A stretch of 64,000 nucleotides of DNA, taken from assembly GCA_027489955.1 (NCBI GenBank), contig JAIXYZ010000013.1:248001-312000 (forward strand), read 5' to 3'. The number at the start of each line of letters is the position of its first letter. The first letter of the stretch is position 1. Source of the stretch: Hyphomicrobiales bacterium (GTDB taxonomy: Bacteria; Pseudomonadota; Alphaproteobacteria; Rhizobiales; Beijerinckiaceae). The notes under the pieces were generated by a model. That model was not told where the DNA came from. It searched no databases and saw nothing but the letters and a program-made list of their open reading frames with translations. Both the position numbers and the translations under genes were made by a program. Shown one piece after another: positions 32,326 to 44,587 of this stretch.

Positions 32326-35259
32326 ATGTCCGATGCCGCCCCGCTCGCCACTCGCCTGAAGCCTCTCGTCCTGCCCCGCGCCAAGGCCGATCCCGCCGCG
32401 CTCGTGCGCGACATGATCCAGGCCGCCCCCGAAGGACCTATGCGCGACAGCCTTGCGGCGCTCCTGTCCGGGGAGGCGGCCGCCCTCGTCGGCGCGGTGG
32501 CGAGCCAGTCGCCTTTTCTCGCCGGCATCATGCGCCGCAGGCCCGAATGGCTGTGCGATCTTCTGGGCCGCGACCCTGATGCAGGACTTGCGGCGCTCGC
32601 CGCCGACCTGCGCGCCGCCGTCGCGTCGGCAGGCGGAGAGGACGAGGTCAAGGCCGCGATCCGGCGCTACCGCACCCGCGCCGCGCTGCTCGTCGCGCTC
32701 GCCGATTGCGGCGGCGTCTGGGGCGTGGAGCGCGCGACGGCGGCCTTGACCGAAGTGGCCGAAAACGCCGTCGTCACCGCATCGGACTTCCTGCTGCGCG
32801 CCATGGACGATGCGGGGCGCCTTGCCCTTAAGGACCGCGACCATCCCGGCCCGGGCTCCGGCCTCGTGATCCTCGCGCTCGGCAAGATGGGCGCCGGCGA
32901 GCTCAACTATTCCAGCGATATCGATCTCGTCGTCTTCTACGACCCGGAGGCGCCGGCGCTAGCCGAGGGCGCCGAGGCAGCGCGCATTTACGTCAAGATC
33001 GCCCAGGGTCTCGTCCGCCTGCTTCAGGAGCGCACGCCCGACGGCTACGCGTTCCGCGTCGACCTGCGGCTGCGGCCCGATCCCGGTTCGACGGCGCCCG
33101 CCGTCTCGCTCCCGGCCGCCTTCTCTTACTACGAGACGGTGGGGCAGAACTGGGAGCGCGCGGCCTTCATCAAGGCCCGGCCCGTCGCCGGCGACATCGC
33201 CGTAGGAGCGGCCTTCCTCAAAGATCTCGCCCCCTTCATCTGGCGCAAGTATTTCGACTTCGCGGCCATCGCCGACATCCATGCGATGAAGCGGCAGATC
33301 CACGCCGTGCGCGGGCACGAGGAGATCGCGGTCGCCGGCCACGACATCAAGCTGGGCCGTGGCGGCATCCGCGAGATCGAATTCTTCGTCCAGACGCAGC
33401 AGCTCGTCTTCGGCGGCCGCCGCCCGGCGCTGCGCGGCGCGCGCACCCTCGACATGCTGGCGGCCCTTGCCGACGAGACCTGGATCACCCCGCAGGCGAG
33501 GGACGAGTTGTCGGACGCCTACCGGTTCCTGCGTACCGTCGAGCACCGCATCCAGATGGTCGCCGACGAGCAGACGCAGCGCCTGCCGACAGACGCCGAT
33601 GCGCTGGCGGCCTTCGCCCGCTTCTGCGGCTTTCCCAATCTCAAGGCCTTTTCCGCCGAGCTGACGCGCCAGGCCCGCATCGTGCAGGGCCATTACGCGA
33701 TGCTGTTCGAGGATGCGCCCTCGCTCGCCGCCGAGATCGGAAGCCTCGTCTTCACCGGCACCGAGGACGATCCCGAGACCATCGCGACGATCCGGCGCCT
33801 CGGCTTCCGCGATCCTCCCGCCGTCACCGAGACCGTGCGCGGCTGGCATTTCGGCCGCCGCCCCGCCGTCACCAGCGCCCGGGCGCGGGAGGCGCTGACC
33901 GAGGTGACGCCGGCGCTGCTGGTCTCCCTCGGCCGGTCGTCCGATCCCGATGCCGCCCTCCTGGCGCTCGATCGCGCCTTCATGAAGATGCCGGCGGCGG
34001 CGGAACTGCTGACGCTCCTGGGATCGAAGGAGAGCCTGCGCGACCTGTTCGCCGACGTGCTCGGCACCGCGCCGCGCCTGGCCGAGATCGTCGGGCGCAC
34101 GCCCCACGTGCTGGACGCGGTGATCGATCCCGCCTTCCTGGAGGCGGAGGTTTCCGAAAGCGTCTTCGAGGCCCGCATGCGCGCCATGCTGGGCACGACG
34201 CCCGACATGGAATCCTTCCTCGACCGCATGCGCGACGTGGCGCGCCACGAGAATTTCGTGGTGGGAGCGCGCTTCCTGTCCGGCGTCCTCTCGCCGGAGA
34301 GGGCCGGCGAGGCGTTCTCCGCCGTCGCCCAGGCGGCGCTGCGCCTCACCTTCGAGCGGGTTCGCGAGGCCTTCGCGGCCGATCACGGCCGCCTCGCCGG
34401 CGCCCGGTCTGTCGTAGTCGCGATGGGACGCTTCGGCGCCCGCGAGATGACCGCCTCCTCGGACCTCGATCTCGTGGTGCTCTACGATTTCGAGCCCGCG
34501 GTGGAGGCGAGCGACGGCGCAAGACCGCTCGATCCGGTCACCTATCACACCCGCCTGACCCAGCGCCTGATCGCGGCGCTGACCGCGCCGACCCGCCGCG
34601 GCGTGCTCTACGAGGTCGACCTCAGGCTGCGTCCTTCCGGTCGCAAGGGCCCGGTCGCGACGCAGCTCGCATCCTTCCGCGACTATTACGGCGGCGAGGC
34701 CGAGACCTGGGAGGAACTGGCCCTGCTCAAGGCCCGGGTCGTTGCGGGCGACGAGACCCTCGCGCGCGACGTCGAGGCGGAACTGGCGCGCAGCGCGGGC
34801 CGGAAGCGGGACGCCCGGACCGTGAGCCGCGATCTGAAGGAGATGCGCCGCCTGCTCGCCAGCGAGAAGGGCGCCGCGGACCCATGGGACGTGAAGAACG
34901 CGGCCGGGGCGCTCACCGACCTCGATTTCGCCATCGGGCTTCTCGTCCTGACCGGCGCAGGCGACCATCCCGCCCTGGCGCAGGGCAGCTTCGCGAAGAG
35001 CGTCGCGGTCGCCGAAGCGGCCGGGCTGATCGGCCCGGAGGCCGCGCGCACGCTGATCGAGGCGCGCCGGCAGTTCAACGACCTGCTGCAATGGCAGCGC
35101 CTGCTCATCACGGGACGCTTCGACGTGTCCGAACTGCCCAAGGCGGTCGGCAAGCGCATCGCGACGGCGATGAGCTGTCCCGACCTTCCGGTGCTGAAGG
35201 CGTCGCTGGACGAGATGCGCGGGCGGGTGACGGAGGTGACGAAGGCGCTGTTCGCCTGA
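32326..35259 (+). CDS. glnE: Bifunctional glutamine synthetase adenylyltransferase/adenylyl-removing enzyme
   Basis: 977 residues, full length. Two nucleotidyltransferase domains are present: the N-terminal adenylyl-removing half with ELNYSSDIDLVVFYD (near 190-205) and the C-terminal adenylyltransferase half with REMTASSDLDLVVLYD (near 705-720). The GlnE helical domains lie between. It sets glutamine synthetase activity in response to PII. It links with the nitrogen assimilation genes at the other end of the window only in theme. Confidence 0.96.
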   Translation: MSDAAPLATRLKPLVLPRAKADPAALVRDMIQAAPEGPMRDSLAALLSGEAAALVGAVASQSPFLAGIMRRRPEWLCDLLGRDPDAGLAALAADLRAAVASAGGEDEVKAAIRRYRTRAALLVALADCGGVWGVERATAALTEVAENAVVTASDFLLRAMDDAGRLALKDRDHPGPGSGLVILALGKMGAGELNYSSDIDLVVFYDPEAPALAEGAEAARIYVKIAQGLVRLLQERTPDGYAFRVDLRLRPDPGSTAPAVSLPAAFSYYETVGQNWERAAFIKARPVAGDIAVGAAFLKDLAPFIWRKYFDFAAIADIHAMKRQIHAVRGHEEIAVAGHDIKLGRGGIREIEFFVQTQQLVFGGRRPALRGARTLDMLAALADETWITPQARDELSDAYRFLRTVEHRIQMVADEQTQRLPTDADALAAFARFCGFPNLKAFSAELTRQARIVQGHYAMLFEDAPSLAAEIGSLVFTGTEDDPETIATIRRLGFRDPPAVTETVRGWHFGRRPAVTSARAREALTEVTPALLVSLGRSSDPDAALLALDRAFMKMPAAAELLTLLGSKESLRDLFADVLGTAPRLAEIVGRTPHVLDAVIDPAFLEAEVSESVFEARMRAMLGTTPDMESFLDRMRDVARHENFVVGARFLSGVLSPERAGEAFSAVAQAALRLTFERVREAFAADHGRLAGARSVVVAMGRFGAREMTASSDLDLVVLYDFEPAVEASDGARPLDPVTYHTRLTQRLIAALTAPTRRGVLYEVDLRLRPSGRKGPVATQLASFRDYYGGEAETWEELALLKARVVAGDETLARDVEAELARSAGRKRDARTVSRDLKEMRRLLASEKGAADPWDVKNAAGALTDLDFAIGLLVLTGAGDHPALAQGSFAKSVAVAEAAGLIGPEAARTLIEARRQFNDLLQWQRLLITGRFDVSELPKAVGKRIATAMSCPDLPVLKASLDEMRGRVTEVTKALFA

Positions 35260-35262
35260 TCG

Positions 35263-37566
<2,304 letters not shown>

Positions 37567-37696
37567 GCGGGCCCCCTGGCATGTTCTTGGATGATCGGGG
37601 AGACGCCCGACGCCCCGAATCACCTCCATCTGAATCCGGGGCGGCCGATTTGTCTAGAGTCTTGCCGGGAGGTTAATTCGCCCCGCCGGCGATGCC

Positions 37697-40336
37697 TCAG
37701 GCGAGGCTTCGCTCGGCGATGTCGGACAGGTCTCGCGACAGGCCCGGGCGGGCGATGACGCTGCGCAAAGCCGCCTCGGCCTTGTCTCGCCGGGAGGATT
37801 CCAGCGTCCGCCACATCTTGAACGATCCGAGCAGCCGGGCTGCGACCTGCGGGTTCGTTCCGTCAAGGGTCGCGGCCTGCTCCGCGACGAACGCGTAGCC
37901 TTCGCCGTCAGCCCGGTTGAACTGCGTCGGATTGCCGGCGGCGAACATGCCGATCAGCGCCCGCACGCGGTTGGGGTTCTGCATCGAGAAGGCGGGATGG
38001 CGCATGAGCTTGCGCACGCGGTCCAGCGTCTCCGGCTCCGGGATGGTCGCCTGCAGGGCCAGCCACTTGTCGAGGACGAGCGGCTCGTCCCGGTAGCGCT
38101 CAGCGAAGGCGTCGAGCGCGGCCTCGCGGCACACGCCGGGGATCTGGGACAGGGCGCCCAACGCCGCCATCCGGTCGGTCATGTTGTTGGCGGTCTGCAA
38201 CTGCGCCGCGGCCAGTCCCTCGCCGACCGTGGGGTCGCCGACCGCGATCAGGTCCAGGGCGGCATTGCGCAATGCCCGCCGCCCCGCGCTCGCCGCATCC
38301 GGAGAATAGGCCTCGCGGCTCGCCAGCGCGTTGCGCAGGCTGCCCAGCCGGTCCGCGAGGGCATGGCCGATCCGGCGCCGCAGCCCGAGCCGCGCGGCGT
38401 GGATCCGGTCGGGATCGACGTCCTGGCCGATCTCGCGGATCAGGTCGCCCTCGCTCGGCAGCGCCAGCGCCTGGGCGGCGAAAGCCGGATCCTGCCGGGC
38501 CGCTCCGTCCAGGAACGTCCGGTAGGCATCGACCAGGAGCGCCGCGCCCCCATCGTCAGGGGTCCCGCCGACCGCGCGCATCATCACCCGCGTGGCGAGC
38601 GTCTGCGCCGCCTGCCAGCGGTTGAAGGCGTCGTCGTCGTGGGCAAAGAGCAGCGCGAGGTCCGCATCGCTCACGGGATGTTCGAGCCGCACCGGCGCGG
38701 AGAATCCGCGCAGAACGGACGGCACGGGCCGCCGCGGCACGTCCGCGAAGGACAGGGTCAGCGCCGCCTTGTCGAGGACCAGCAACTCGCCCTTCAGCCG
38801 GTTGCTCTCCAGCGGCTCGAGCTCCATCCGCCGGCCGTCCTCGTCGAAGAACGCGATGCGGATCGGCACCACGACCGGCTTCTTCTTCGCCTGGCCGGGA
38901 GTGGCCGGCGTCTTCTGGGCGACGTCGATGCGGAAGGTCCGCGCGGCCGGGTCGTAATGGCTCGCCGTCAGCACGGTCGGCGTGCCGGCCTGCTCGTACC
39001 AGACGAAGAACCTGTCGAGGTTCTGGCCGGAGGCCTCCGCGAAGCAGCCGATGAAATCCTCTACCGTCGCGGCCGTGCCGTCATAGCGGTCGAAATACAG
39101 GTCCATGCCGCGCCGGAACGCGTCGTCGCCGATGAGGACCTTGAGCATCCGGATGACCTCGGCGCCCTTCTCGTAGATCGTCGGCGTGTAGAAGTTGTTG
39201 ATTTCCTTGTACTTGCTGGGCCGGACCGGATGGGCGAGGGGACCTGAATCCTCGGCGAACTGCGCCGCGCGCAGGTTGCGCACGTCGGCGATCCGCTTCA
39301 CCGGGCGGGAGCGTTCGTCGGACGAGAATTCCTGGTCGCGGAAGACGGTAAGCCCTTCCTTGAGGCAGAGCTGGAACCAGTCCCGGCAGGTGATGCGGTT
39401 GCCGGTCCAGTTGTGGAAATATTCGTGGGCGATGATCGCCTCGATATTGGCGTAGTCGGCGTCGGTCGCCGTTTCCGGGTCCGCCAGCACGTACTTGTCG
39501 TTGAAGATGTTGAGGCCCTTGTTCTCCATGGCGCCCATGTTGAAGTCGGACACCGCGACGACGTTGAATACGTCGAGGTCGTATTCGCGCCCGAACACCT
39601 TCTCGTCCCAGATCATGCAGCGCTTCAGCGAATCCATCGCATAGGCGGCGCGGTCTTCCTTGCCGGGCTCGACATAGATGCCGAGTTCCACCCGGCGGCC
39701 GGACATGGTTGTGAACGGCTCGCGGATCGAGGCCAGCTTCCCGCCCACGAGGGCGAACAGGTAGGACGGCTTGGGATGCGGATCGTGCCAGACGGCGAAG
39801 TGCCGGCCGGTGCCGTCCACCTCGCCCGTCTCCACGAGGTTTCCATTGCCCAGGAGGACCGGAGCCTCGTCCCGAACCGCCTCGATCCGCGTCGTGTAGA
39901 CGGACAGGACGTCGGGACGGTCGAGGAAATAGGTGATCCGGCGGAACCCCTCCGCCTCGCACTGCGTGCAGTAGTTCCCGCTGGAGCGATAAAGGCCCAT
40001 CAGCTTCGTGTTGGCCGCCGGGTCGAGGCGCGTCACCAGCGTCAGGGTGAAGGGCTTCTTCGGCGGCTTGGCCAGCACGAACCGCTCGGGCGTGGCCGTG
40101 AAGGCATCCGCCGCCAGGGCCTTGCCGTTGAGGCTCGCCGACACCAGCGCGAGCTCGTCCCCGTCCAGGACCAGCTCCGAACCCGCATCCTCCCGGGAAG
40201 TGGCCTCGAAAGCGATGGTCGCCGTCACCAGCGTCTGCGGGCCGTCGAGGCGCACGTCCAGCTCCACGCGCGGGATGCGGTAGCGCGGCGGGCGGTAATC
40301 CTCGAGGCGGACGACGCTGGCGATATCGGTGCGCAT
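37697..40336 (-). CDS. pepN: Aminopeptidase N (M1 family)
   Basis: 879 residues, E. coli PepN-type. The GAMEN exopeptidase motif is at 268-272, the zinc motif HEYFH at 304-308, and the third ligand Glu327 (LKEGLTVF). The DUF3458 Ig-like and C-terminal helical domains follow. It removes N-terminal residues from peptides in the cytoplasm. It ends about 130 bases before the start of the sensor kinase on the same strand. Confidence 0.96.
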   Translation of the reverse strand: MRTDIASVVRLEDYRPPRYRIPRVELDVRLDGPQTLVTATIAFEATSREDAGSELVLDGDELALVSASLNGKALAADAFTATPERFVLAKPPKKPFTLTLVTRLDPAANTKLMGLYRSSGNYCTQCEAEGFRRITYFLDRPDVLSVYTTRIEAVRDEAPVLLGNGNLVETGEVDGTGRHFAVWHDPHPKPSYLFALVGGKLASIREPFTTMSGRRVELGIYVEPGKEDRAAYAMDSLKRCMIWDEKVFGREYDLDVFNVVAVSDFNMGAMENKGLNIFNDKYVLADPETATDADYANIEAIIAHEYFHNWTGNRITCRDWFQLCLKEGLTVFRDQEFSSDERSRPVKRIADVRNLRAAQFAEDSGPLAHPVRPSKYKEINNFYTPTIYEKGAEVIRMLKVLIGDDAFRRGMDLYFDRYDGTAATVEDFIGCFAEASGQNLDRFFVWYEQAGTPTVLTASHYDPAARTFRIDVAQKTPATPGQAKKKPVVVPIRIAFFDEDGRRMELEPLESNRLKGELLVLDKAALTLSFADVPRRPVPSVLRGFSAPVRLEHPVSDADLALLFAHDDDAFNRWQAAQTLATRVMMRAVGGTPDDGGAALLVDAYRTFLDGAARQDPAFAAQALALPSEGDLIREIGQDVDPDRIHAARLGLRRRIGHALADRLGSLRNALASREAYSPDAASAGRRALRNAALDLIAVGDPTVGEGLAAAQLQTANNMTDRMAALGALSQIPGVCREAALDAFAERYRDEPLVLDKWLALQATIPEPETLDRVRKLMRHPAFSMQNPNRVRALIGMFAAGNPTQFNRADGEGYAFVAEQAATLDGTNPQVAARLLGSFKMWRTLESSRRDKAEAALRSVIARPGLSRDLSDIAERSLA

Positions 40337-40344
40337 GGGGCTTC

Positions 40345-40980
40345 CTAGCTGGAGAGAGCCTCCTGCTTATGGCGAAGGCCGTAAGTGGCGGCAACCCGCA
40401 CCCGGGCGTGCTCGCCGCTGGTCGCCGCCAGCACCGCGCGGGTGATGGCCGGCAGAAGCGCGGTGAGCGGCGTGCCGATCCGGCCGTAGAGCCTGAAGAT
40501 CGCCGGCTGCACCACCAGGCCGAGGGCCAGCGCCGCGAGGAGGTCGGGATCGGCGCGCGGGATCTCGCCCCGCTCCATCGCCTCGCCGAAGGCCTGCTTG
40601 ATCGCTTCCACGGGGTTTGCCCGTGCCTCGACGGGCACCTCCCCCAGATGCATGTGCTGGTTCACGAACAGGAAGGTGAACAGCGCGCGGTCTTCCTCGA
40701 AAAGCGTCGCGAAGCGCCGCACCAGCAGTTCCACCACCGCCGCGAAGGGCAGGCCGCGTCCGCCGATCTCCAGCACGTCGCCCGCCAGCGCGGCGTAGCG
40801 ATCGAGGAAGACGCGGCGCACGAGGTCGTCCTTGGAGCGGAAATGGCGGTACAGCGCGCCCTCCGCCACGCCGGAAGCCTGCGCGATGTCGCGGATCGAG
40901 GTTGCGTCCACGCCCTTGGCGGCAAAGAGCGCGATGGCGTCGGCCTCGATCCGCGCCCGGGTCCTGCTTCCGTCCCGCAT
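40345..40980 (-). CDS. TetR-family transcriptional regulator
   Basis: 211 residues. The N-terminal helix-turn-helix is TSIRDIAQASGVAEGALYRH followed by FRSKDDLV (about residues 26-54). The ligand domain is unassigned. The gene follows the Aas-like fusion by 3 bases on the same strand and precedes pepN by 8 bases. The promoter of that operon carries two GTGAAC-N4-GTTCAC palindromes, the likely operators, implying autoregulation. Given its partner, an acyl-CoA or acyl-ACP ligand is a reasonable inference. Confidence 0.9.
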   Translation of the reverse strand: MRDGSRTRARIEADAIALFAAKGVDATSIRDIAQASGVAEGALYRHFRSKDDLVRRVFLDRYAALAGDVLEIGGRGLPFAAVVELLVRRFATLFEEDRALFTFLFVNQHMHLGEVPVEARANPVEAIKQAFGEAMERGEIPRADPDLLAALALGLVVQPAIFRLYGRIGTPLTALLPAITRAVLAATSGEHARVRVAATYGLRHKQEALSS

Positions 40981-40983
40981 GGC

Positions 40984-43900
40984 TCAGGTCTCCTTCCGGC
41001 CGGTCCGCCGGCTCGCCGTCGGCGCGCTCGCCTTGGCGGGCTTGGCGGCGGTCCTCGGCGCCTTGCGGGCCGCTCCGGCGGCGGCCGGCGCCGGGGCGGT
41101 TTCGGGCGCGCGGCCCGTGACTTCCCTGGCAAGCCGCGTCACCCCGGCAAAGTCCAGCTTGCCGGAGCCCAGCAGCGGCATGGCCGCCACCACGTGCACC
41201 TCCGCGGGCACCATGAGCTCGCTCGCCCCGGCCTCGCGGGCATAAGCGAGAATGTCGGCGCGCCGGGCGCCAGGCTTCGTCGTCAGCATGACCAGCCGCT
41301 CGCCCTTGCGGGCGTCCGGCATCGCCGCCACGGCGGAGGTCGCGTCGGGCCAGAGGCGCGAGGCGAGGGCCTCCACCGCCGCCAGCGAGATCATCTCCCC
41401 GCCGATCTTGGCAAAGCGCTTGGCCCGGCCCTTGATGGCGATGAACCCGTCCTCGTCGATCGTGACGATGTCGCCGGTATCGTGCCAGCCGGTCTCGCCG
41501 TCCGGTCCCGCAGGCGGCTGCAATTCGCCCGGCCGGTCGGCCTTCAGATAGCCGAGCATGACGTTGGGACCGCGCACGTGCAGACGGCCGCCCTCGTCGA
41601 TGCCCGGCACCGGCTCCAGCCTCGCCTCCATGCCCGGCAGCAGCCTTCCGACCGTGCCGAAGCGGTTGTGCATCGGCGTGTTCAGCGCCAGCGCCGGCGC
41701 CGTCTCGGTCACGCCGTAGCCCTCCAGGATGCGCAGGCCGAATTTCTCCATCCACAGCCGCCGCGTCTCGTCCTTCACGGCCTCGGCCCCCGCCAGCACG
41801 TAGCGGACCGAGCGCAGGTCGTAGGGATGCGCGGCCCGGCCGTAGCCGGTCAGGAACGTGTCGGTCCCGAACAGGATCGTCGCGTTGGTGCCGTAGACCA
41901 GCTCCGGCACCAGCCGGTAATGCAGCGGCGAGGGGTAGAGATACACCTCGACGCCCGCCGTGAGCGGCAGGATCAGCCCCACCGTCAGGCCGAAGGAGTG
42001 GAAGACGGGAAGAACGTTGAACACCTTGTCCGTGCGGCCGAAATCGATCCGCGCGGCCGCCTGCGAGGCGTTGGCGAGCATGTTCACGTGGGACAGGACG
42101 ACGCCCTTGGGCACGCCCTCGGACCCCGAGGTGAAGAGGATGGCGGCCGGATCGTCCGGGCGCCGACGCACCAGGGGACGGCGCCATCCAGCCAGGCCCC
42201 GCAGCTTCGCCACGAGGCCGATCCGGGCCCGCACGTCCTCCAGGTAGACGATGGAAAGGGAGCGCGCGAGCGTCTCCACCAGCGGCGCCAGCCGGGCCTT
42301 CTCCACGAAGGCGCGAGAGGTGACGATGGTCGTGACGTTCGCCGCCTTCGCGGATGACAGGATGTTCGCCGCGCCCGCCGTGAAGTTGATCATGGCGGGC
42401 ACGCGCCCGGCGGACATGAGGCCCAGAAGCGTCACCGCCGCGCCGTTGGCATTGGGCAGCATCACGCCGACCGCGCCGCCTTCCGGCGCGAGCGGCATCA
42501 GCTTGCGCCCGAGCACCGCCGCGCCCAGCAGCAGCCGTTTGTAGGTCAGCGAGCCGGTCACGGGATCGGTCAGGGCCACCCGCTTGGGACCCTCCCGCCG
42601 CGCCGCCGCCAGCACCGCCTCGACGACCGTCCTGTTCATCGGCGTCGTGCGATAGATCAGGTCCGACATGATGCCGTAGAGCGCCTGGCCCGCCGCATGC
42701 CGCCGCCGACGGCCGGTCAGCGCCGGATCGAGGCGCAGGCGCACCGGCTCCAGGACGGTGACCTTCACCTTCGGGAACCAGGACTTGCGCACCTGCCGCC
42801 CGTCCAGCCGGGACAACGGCCCCGCCTCCAGCCCCTCGATCCGCACGGGAACGACGAGGCCGCCGGCCTTGTCGGCGACGAGGCCCGCCCCGTCATAGAC
42901 CTTCATCAGACTGCCGGTGACGGTGATGCGCCCCTCGGGGAACACGACGATGGTCTCGCCCGAGCGCGCGGTGTTGATAAGCGTGCGGGTCGCCAGCGGC
43001 TTGGTCGGGTCCAGCGGCAGGGCGCGGATCGTCCTGAGGAACGGCTTCAGCCACCAGCGCCGCGCGATCGTGTCGTCGAGCGCGAAGACCGGCGGCGTGT
43101 CCAGCAGCGACAGGACGAGCGGCCCGTCGAGGAAGCTGACATGGTTCGCGACGACCACGCTGCCCGGCTCGATCTTCGCAAGATTCTCCGCGCCGACGAT
43201 CTCCACCCGGTGGAAAACGCGGAAGAGCACGACCAGCATGTCGCGGAAGCCGTTGATCGGCAGCGCGCGCCAGATCAGCGCGGCGGCGAGGAGATTGGCG
43301 AGGCCCAGCAGCGAAAAGAGCGCGGGCGTGCCGAACGAGGCGGCCTGCAGGCCGGCTACGACCAGCGTGCCGGCGACCATCCAGGCCGCGTTGAGGACGT
43401 TCACCCCCGCGATGACGCGGGCGCGCCGGTCCTCCGGCGCCCAAGCCTGCACCGCGGAGAAGATCGGCACGATGAACAGGCCGCCCGCCACCGCAAGGCC
43501 CGCCAGGTCGATGGCGACGCGCAGCCCGGGGCTGCGGGCGAAGAAGGCCTCCGGCCCGACCGGCGGCAGCGCCTGGACGGCATTCCACGTGGAATAGGCC
43601 AGATCGAGGGAAAACCCTGCCATCAGCACGGCCGCGACGGGCACGAGCAACAGCACGATCCGCCCGGACGAGAGGAATGACGCCAGCATCGAGCCGATGG
43701 CGATGGCGATCGCGAACACCGCCAGGAAGGCCGTGACGACCTCCTCGGTCCCGCCGATCGTATCCTTCACCAGTGTCGGCAGCAGCGACAGGGCGATGGC
43801 GCCAACCACCCAGAACCAGCTCACCACGAGCCCGCCGCGCCAGAGCTCGGGCTGGGTCTTCAGGTCCCGCAGCAGCCCAGCGGTGGAGCGGGCGATGTTG

Positions 43901-44508
43901 GCGTCGACCACGAGGTCCGGCGCTTTCTCCCCGGTCCGGGGGATCAGCAGGCTGGTGAGCCAGCAGGCCAGCGCCACCGCCAGGAGCAGGGCCCCGACGG
44001 TCGCGGCATCGCCGCGGGCCGCCGCCACGCCGCCGGCGATCGTGCCGAGCAGGATGGCGAGGAAGGTCGCGCCCTCGATGAGGGCGTTGGCCGCGGGCAA
44101 TTCGTCCCGGCGCAGGTGATCGGGCAGGATGCCGTACTTGATCGGGCCGAACAGCGCGCTGTTCACGCCGTACAGGAACAGGGCGGCGAACAGCAGCGGC
44201 ACCGATTGCAGCCAGAAGCCGGCCGCGCCGATGAGCGCGAACGCGATCTCGACGAGCTTAAGCCGCCGTGCCACCGCCGCCTTGTCGAACCGGTCGGCCC
44301 ATTGCCCGCCCAGCCCCGACAGGAAGAAGAACGGCGCGATGAACACGCCGCCCGCCAGCGTGACGAGCATCCCCGATCCCTCGCCGCCGACGCGGAAGAG
44401 GATGAGGATGACGAGGACATTCTTGACGAAATTGTCGCCGAACGCGCCGAAGAACTGGCACCAGAACAACGGGGCGAACCGCCGCGCGACCATGAGACGA
44501 CCGACCAT
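40984..44508 (-). CDS. aas: LplT-like transporter/PlsC acyltransferase/acyl-ACP synthetase fusion (Aas-like)
   Basis: 1174 residues. Residues 1-~410 are an MFS lysophospholipid transporter (RRFAPLFWCQFFGAFGDNF, FGPIKYGILPDHL). The PlsC domain holds the NHVSFLDG motif with His456. The AMP-binding acyl synthetase (about 640-1110) shows ILFTSGSEGVPKGVVLSH. An Ala/Lys-rich tail follows. In E. coli LplT imports lysophosphatidylethanolamine and Aas re-acylates it; here one polypeptide could do all three steps. An ATG six codons downstream (44493) is an alternative start. It is first gene of an operon with the TetR regulator. Confidence 0.9.
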   Translation of the reverse strand: MVGRLMVARRFAPLFWCQFFGAFGDNFVKNVLVILILFRVGGEGSGMLVTLAGGVFIAPFFFLSGLGGQWADRFDKAAVARRLKLVEIAFALIGAAGFWLQSVPLLFAALFLYGVNSALFGPIKYGILPDHLRRDELPAANALIEGATFLAILLGTIAGGVAAARGDAATVGALLLAVALACWLTSLLIPRTGEKAPDLVVDANIARSTAGLLRDLKTQPELWRGGLVVSWFWVVGAIALSLLPTLVKDTIGGTEEVVTAFLAVFAIAIAIGSMLASFLSSGRIVLLLVPVAAVLMAGFSLDLAYSTWNAVQALPPVGPEAFFARSPGLRVAIDLAGLAVAGGLFIVPIFSAVQAWAPEDRRARVIAGVNVLNAAWMVAGTLVVAGLQAASFGTPALFSLLGLANLLAAALIWRALPINGFRDMLVVLFRVFHRVEIVGAENLAKIEPGSVVVANHVSFLDGPLVLSLLDTPPVFALDDTIARRWWLKPFLRTIRALPLDPTKPLATRTLINTARSGETIVVFPEGRITVTGSLMKVYDGAGLVADKAGGLVVPVRIEGLEAGPLSRLDGRQVRKSWFPKVKVTVLEPVRLRLDPALTGRRRRHAAGQALYGIMSDLIYRTTPMNRTVVEAVLAAARREGPKRVALTDPVTGSLTYKRLLLGAAVLGRKLMPLAPEGGAVGVMLPNANGAAVTLLGLMSAGRVPAMINFTAGAANILSSAKAANVTTIVTSRAFVEKARLAPLVETLARSLSIVYLEDVRARIGLVAKLRGLAGWRRPLVRRRPDDPAAILFTSGSEGVPKGVVLSHVNMLANASQAAARIDFGRTDKVFNVLPVFHSFGLTVGLILPLTAGVEVYLYPSPLHYRLVPELVYGTNATILFGTDTFLTGYGRAAHPYDLRSVRYVLAGAEAVKDETRRLWMEKFGLRILEGYGVTETAPALALNTPMHNRFGTVGRLLPGMEARLEPVPGIDEGGRLHVRGPNVMLGYLKADRPGELQPPAGPDGETGWHDTGDIVTIDEDGFIAIKGRAKRFAKIGGEMISLAAVEALASRLWPDATSAVAAMPDARKGERLVMLTTKPGARRADILAYAREAGASELMVPAEVHVVAAMPLLGSGKLDFAGVTRLAREVTGRAPETAPAPAAAGAARKAPRTAAKPAKASAPTASRRTGRKET

Positions 44509-44526
44509 CGGGCCACCGCACCTGAA

Positions 44527-44542
44527 GTGAACGTATGTTCAC
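44527..44542. promoter_or_regulatory. TetR operator, promoter-proximal
   Basis: GTGAACGTATGTTCAC is a perfect 6-4-6 palindrome. It overlaps the minus-strand -10 (TATTGT, 44546-44541), so occupancy would block RNA polymerase. It lies 18 bases before the aas ATG. Confidence 0.75.
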
Positions 44543-44569
44543 AATAGCAGCGAGACGGCTGCGCCGCAA
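44541..44569 (-). promoter_or_regulatory. Promoter of the aas-tetR operon
   Basis: On the minus strand TTGCGG (44569-44564), 17 bases, then TATTGT (44546-44541). The -10 runs into the proximal operator, and the -35 lies two bases from the distal operator. The architecture is that of a repressor-controlled promoter. Confidence 0.6.
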
Positions 44570-44571
44570 GA

Positions 44572-44587
44572 GTGAACAAACGTTCAC
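44572..44587. promoter_or_regulatory. TetR operator, distal
   Basis: GTGAACAAACGTTCAC has the same half-sites (GTGAAC/GTTCAC) and 4-base spacer as the proximal site, centred 45 bases away. It directly abuts the stop codon of the upstream metal transporter gene. Confidence 0.75.

Noticed and set aside
32959-35091. 710-codon minus-strand open frame inside glnE
   Set aside because: Entirely antisense to a complete GlnE with both nucleotidyltransferase motifs; no family signature of its own.
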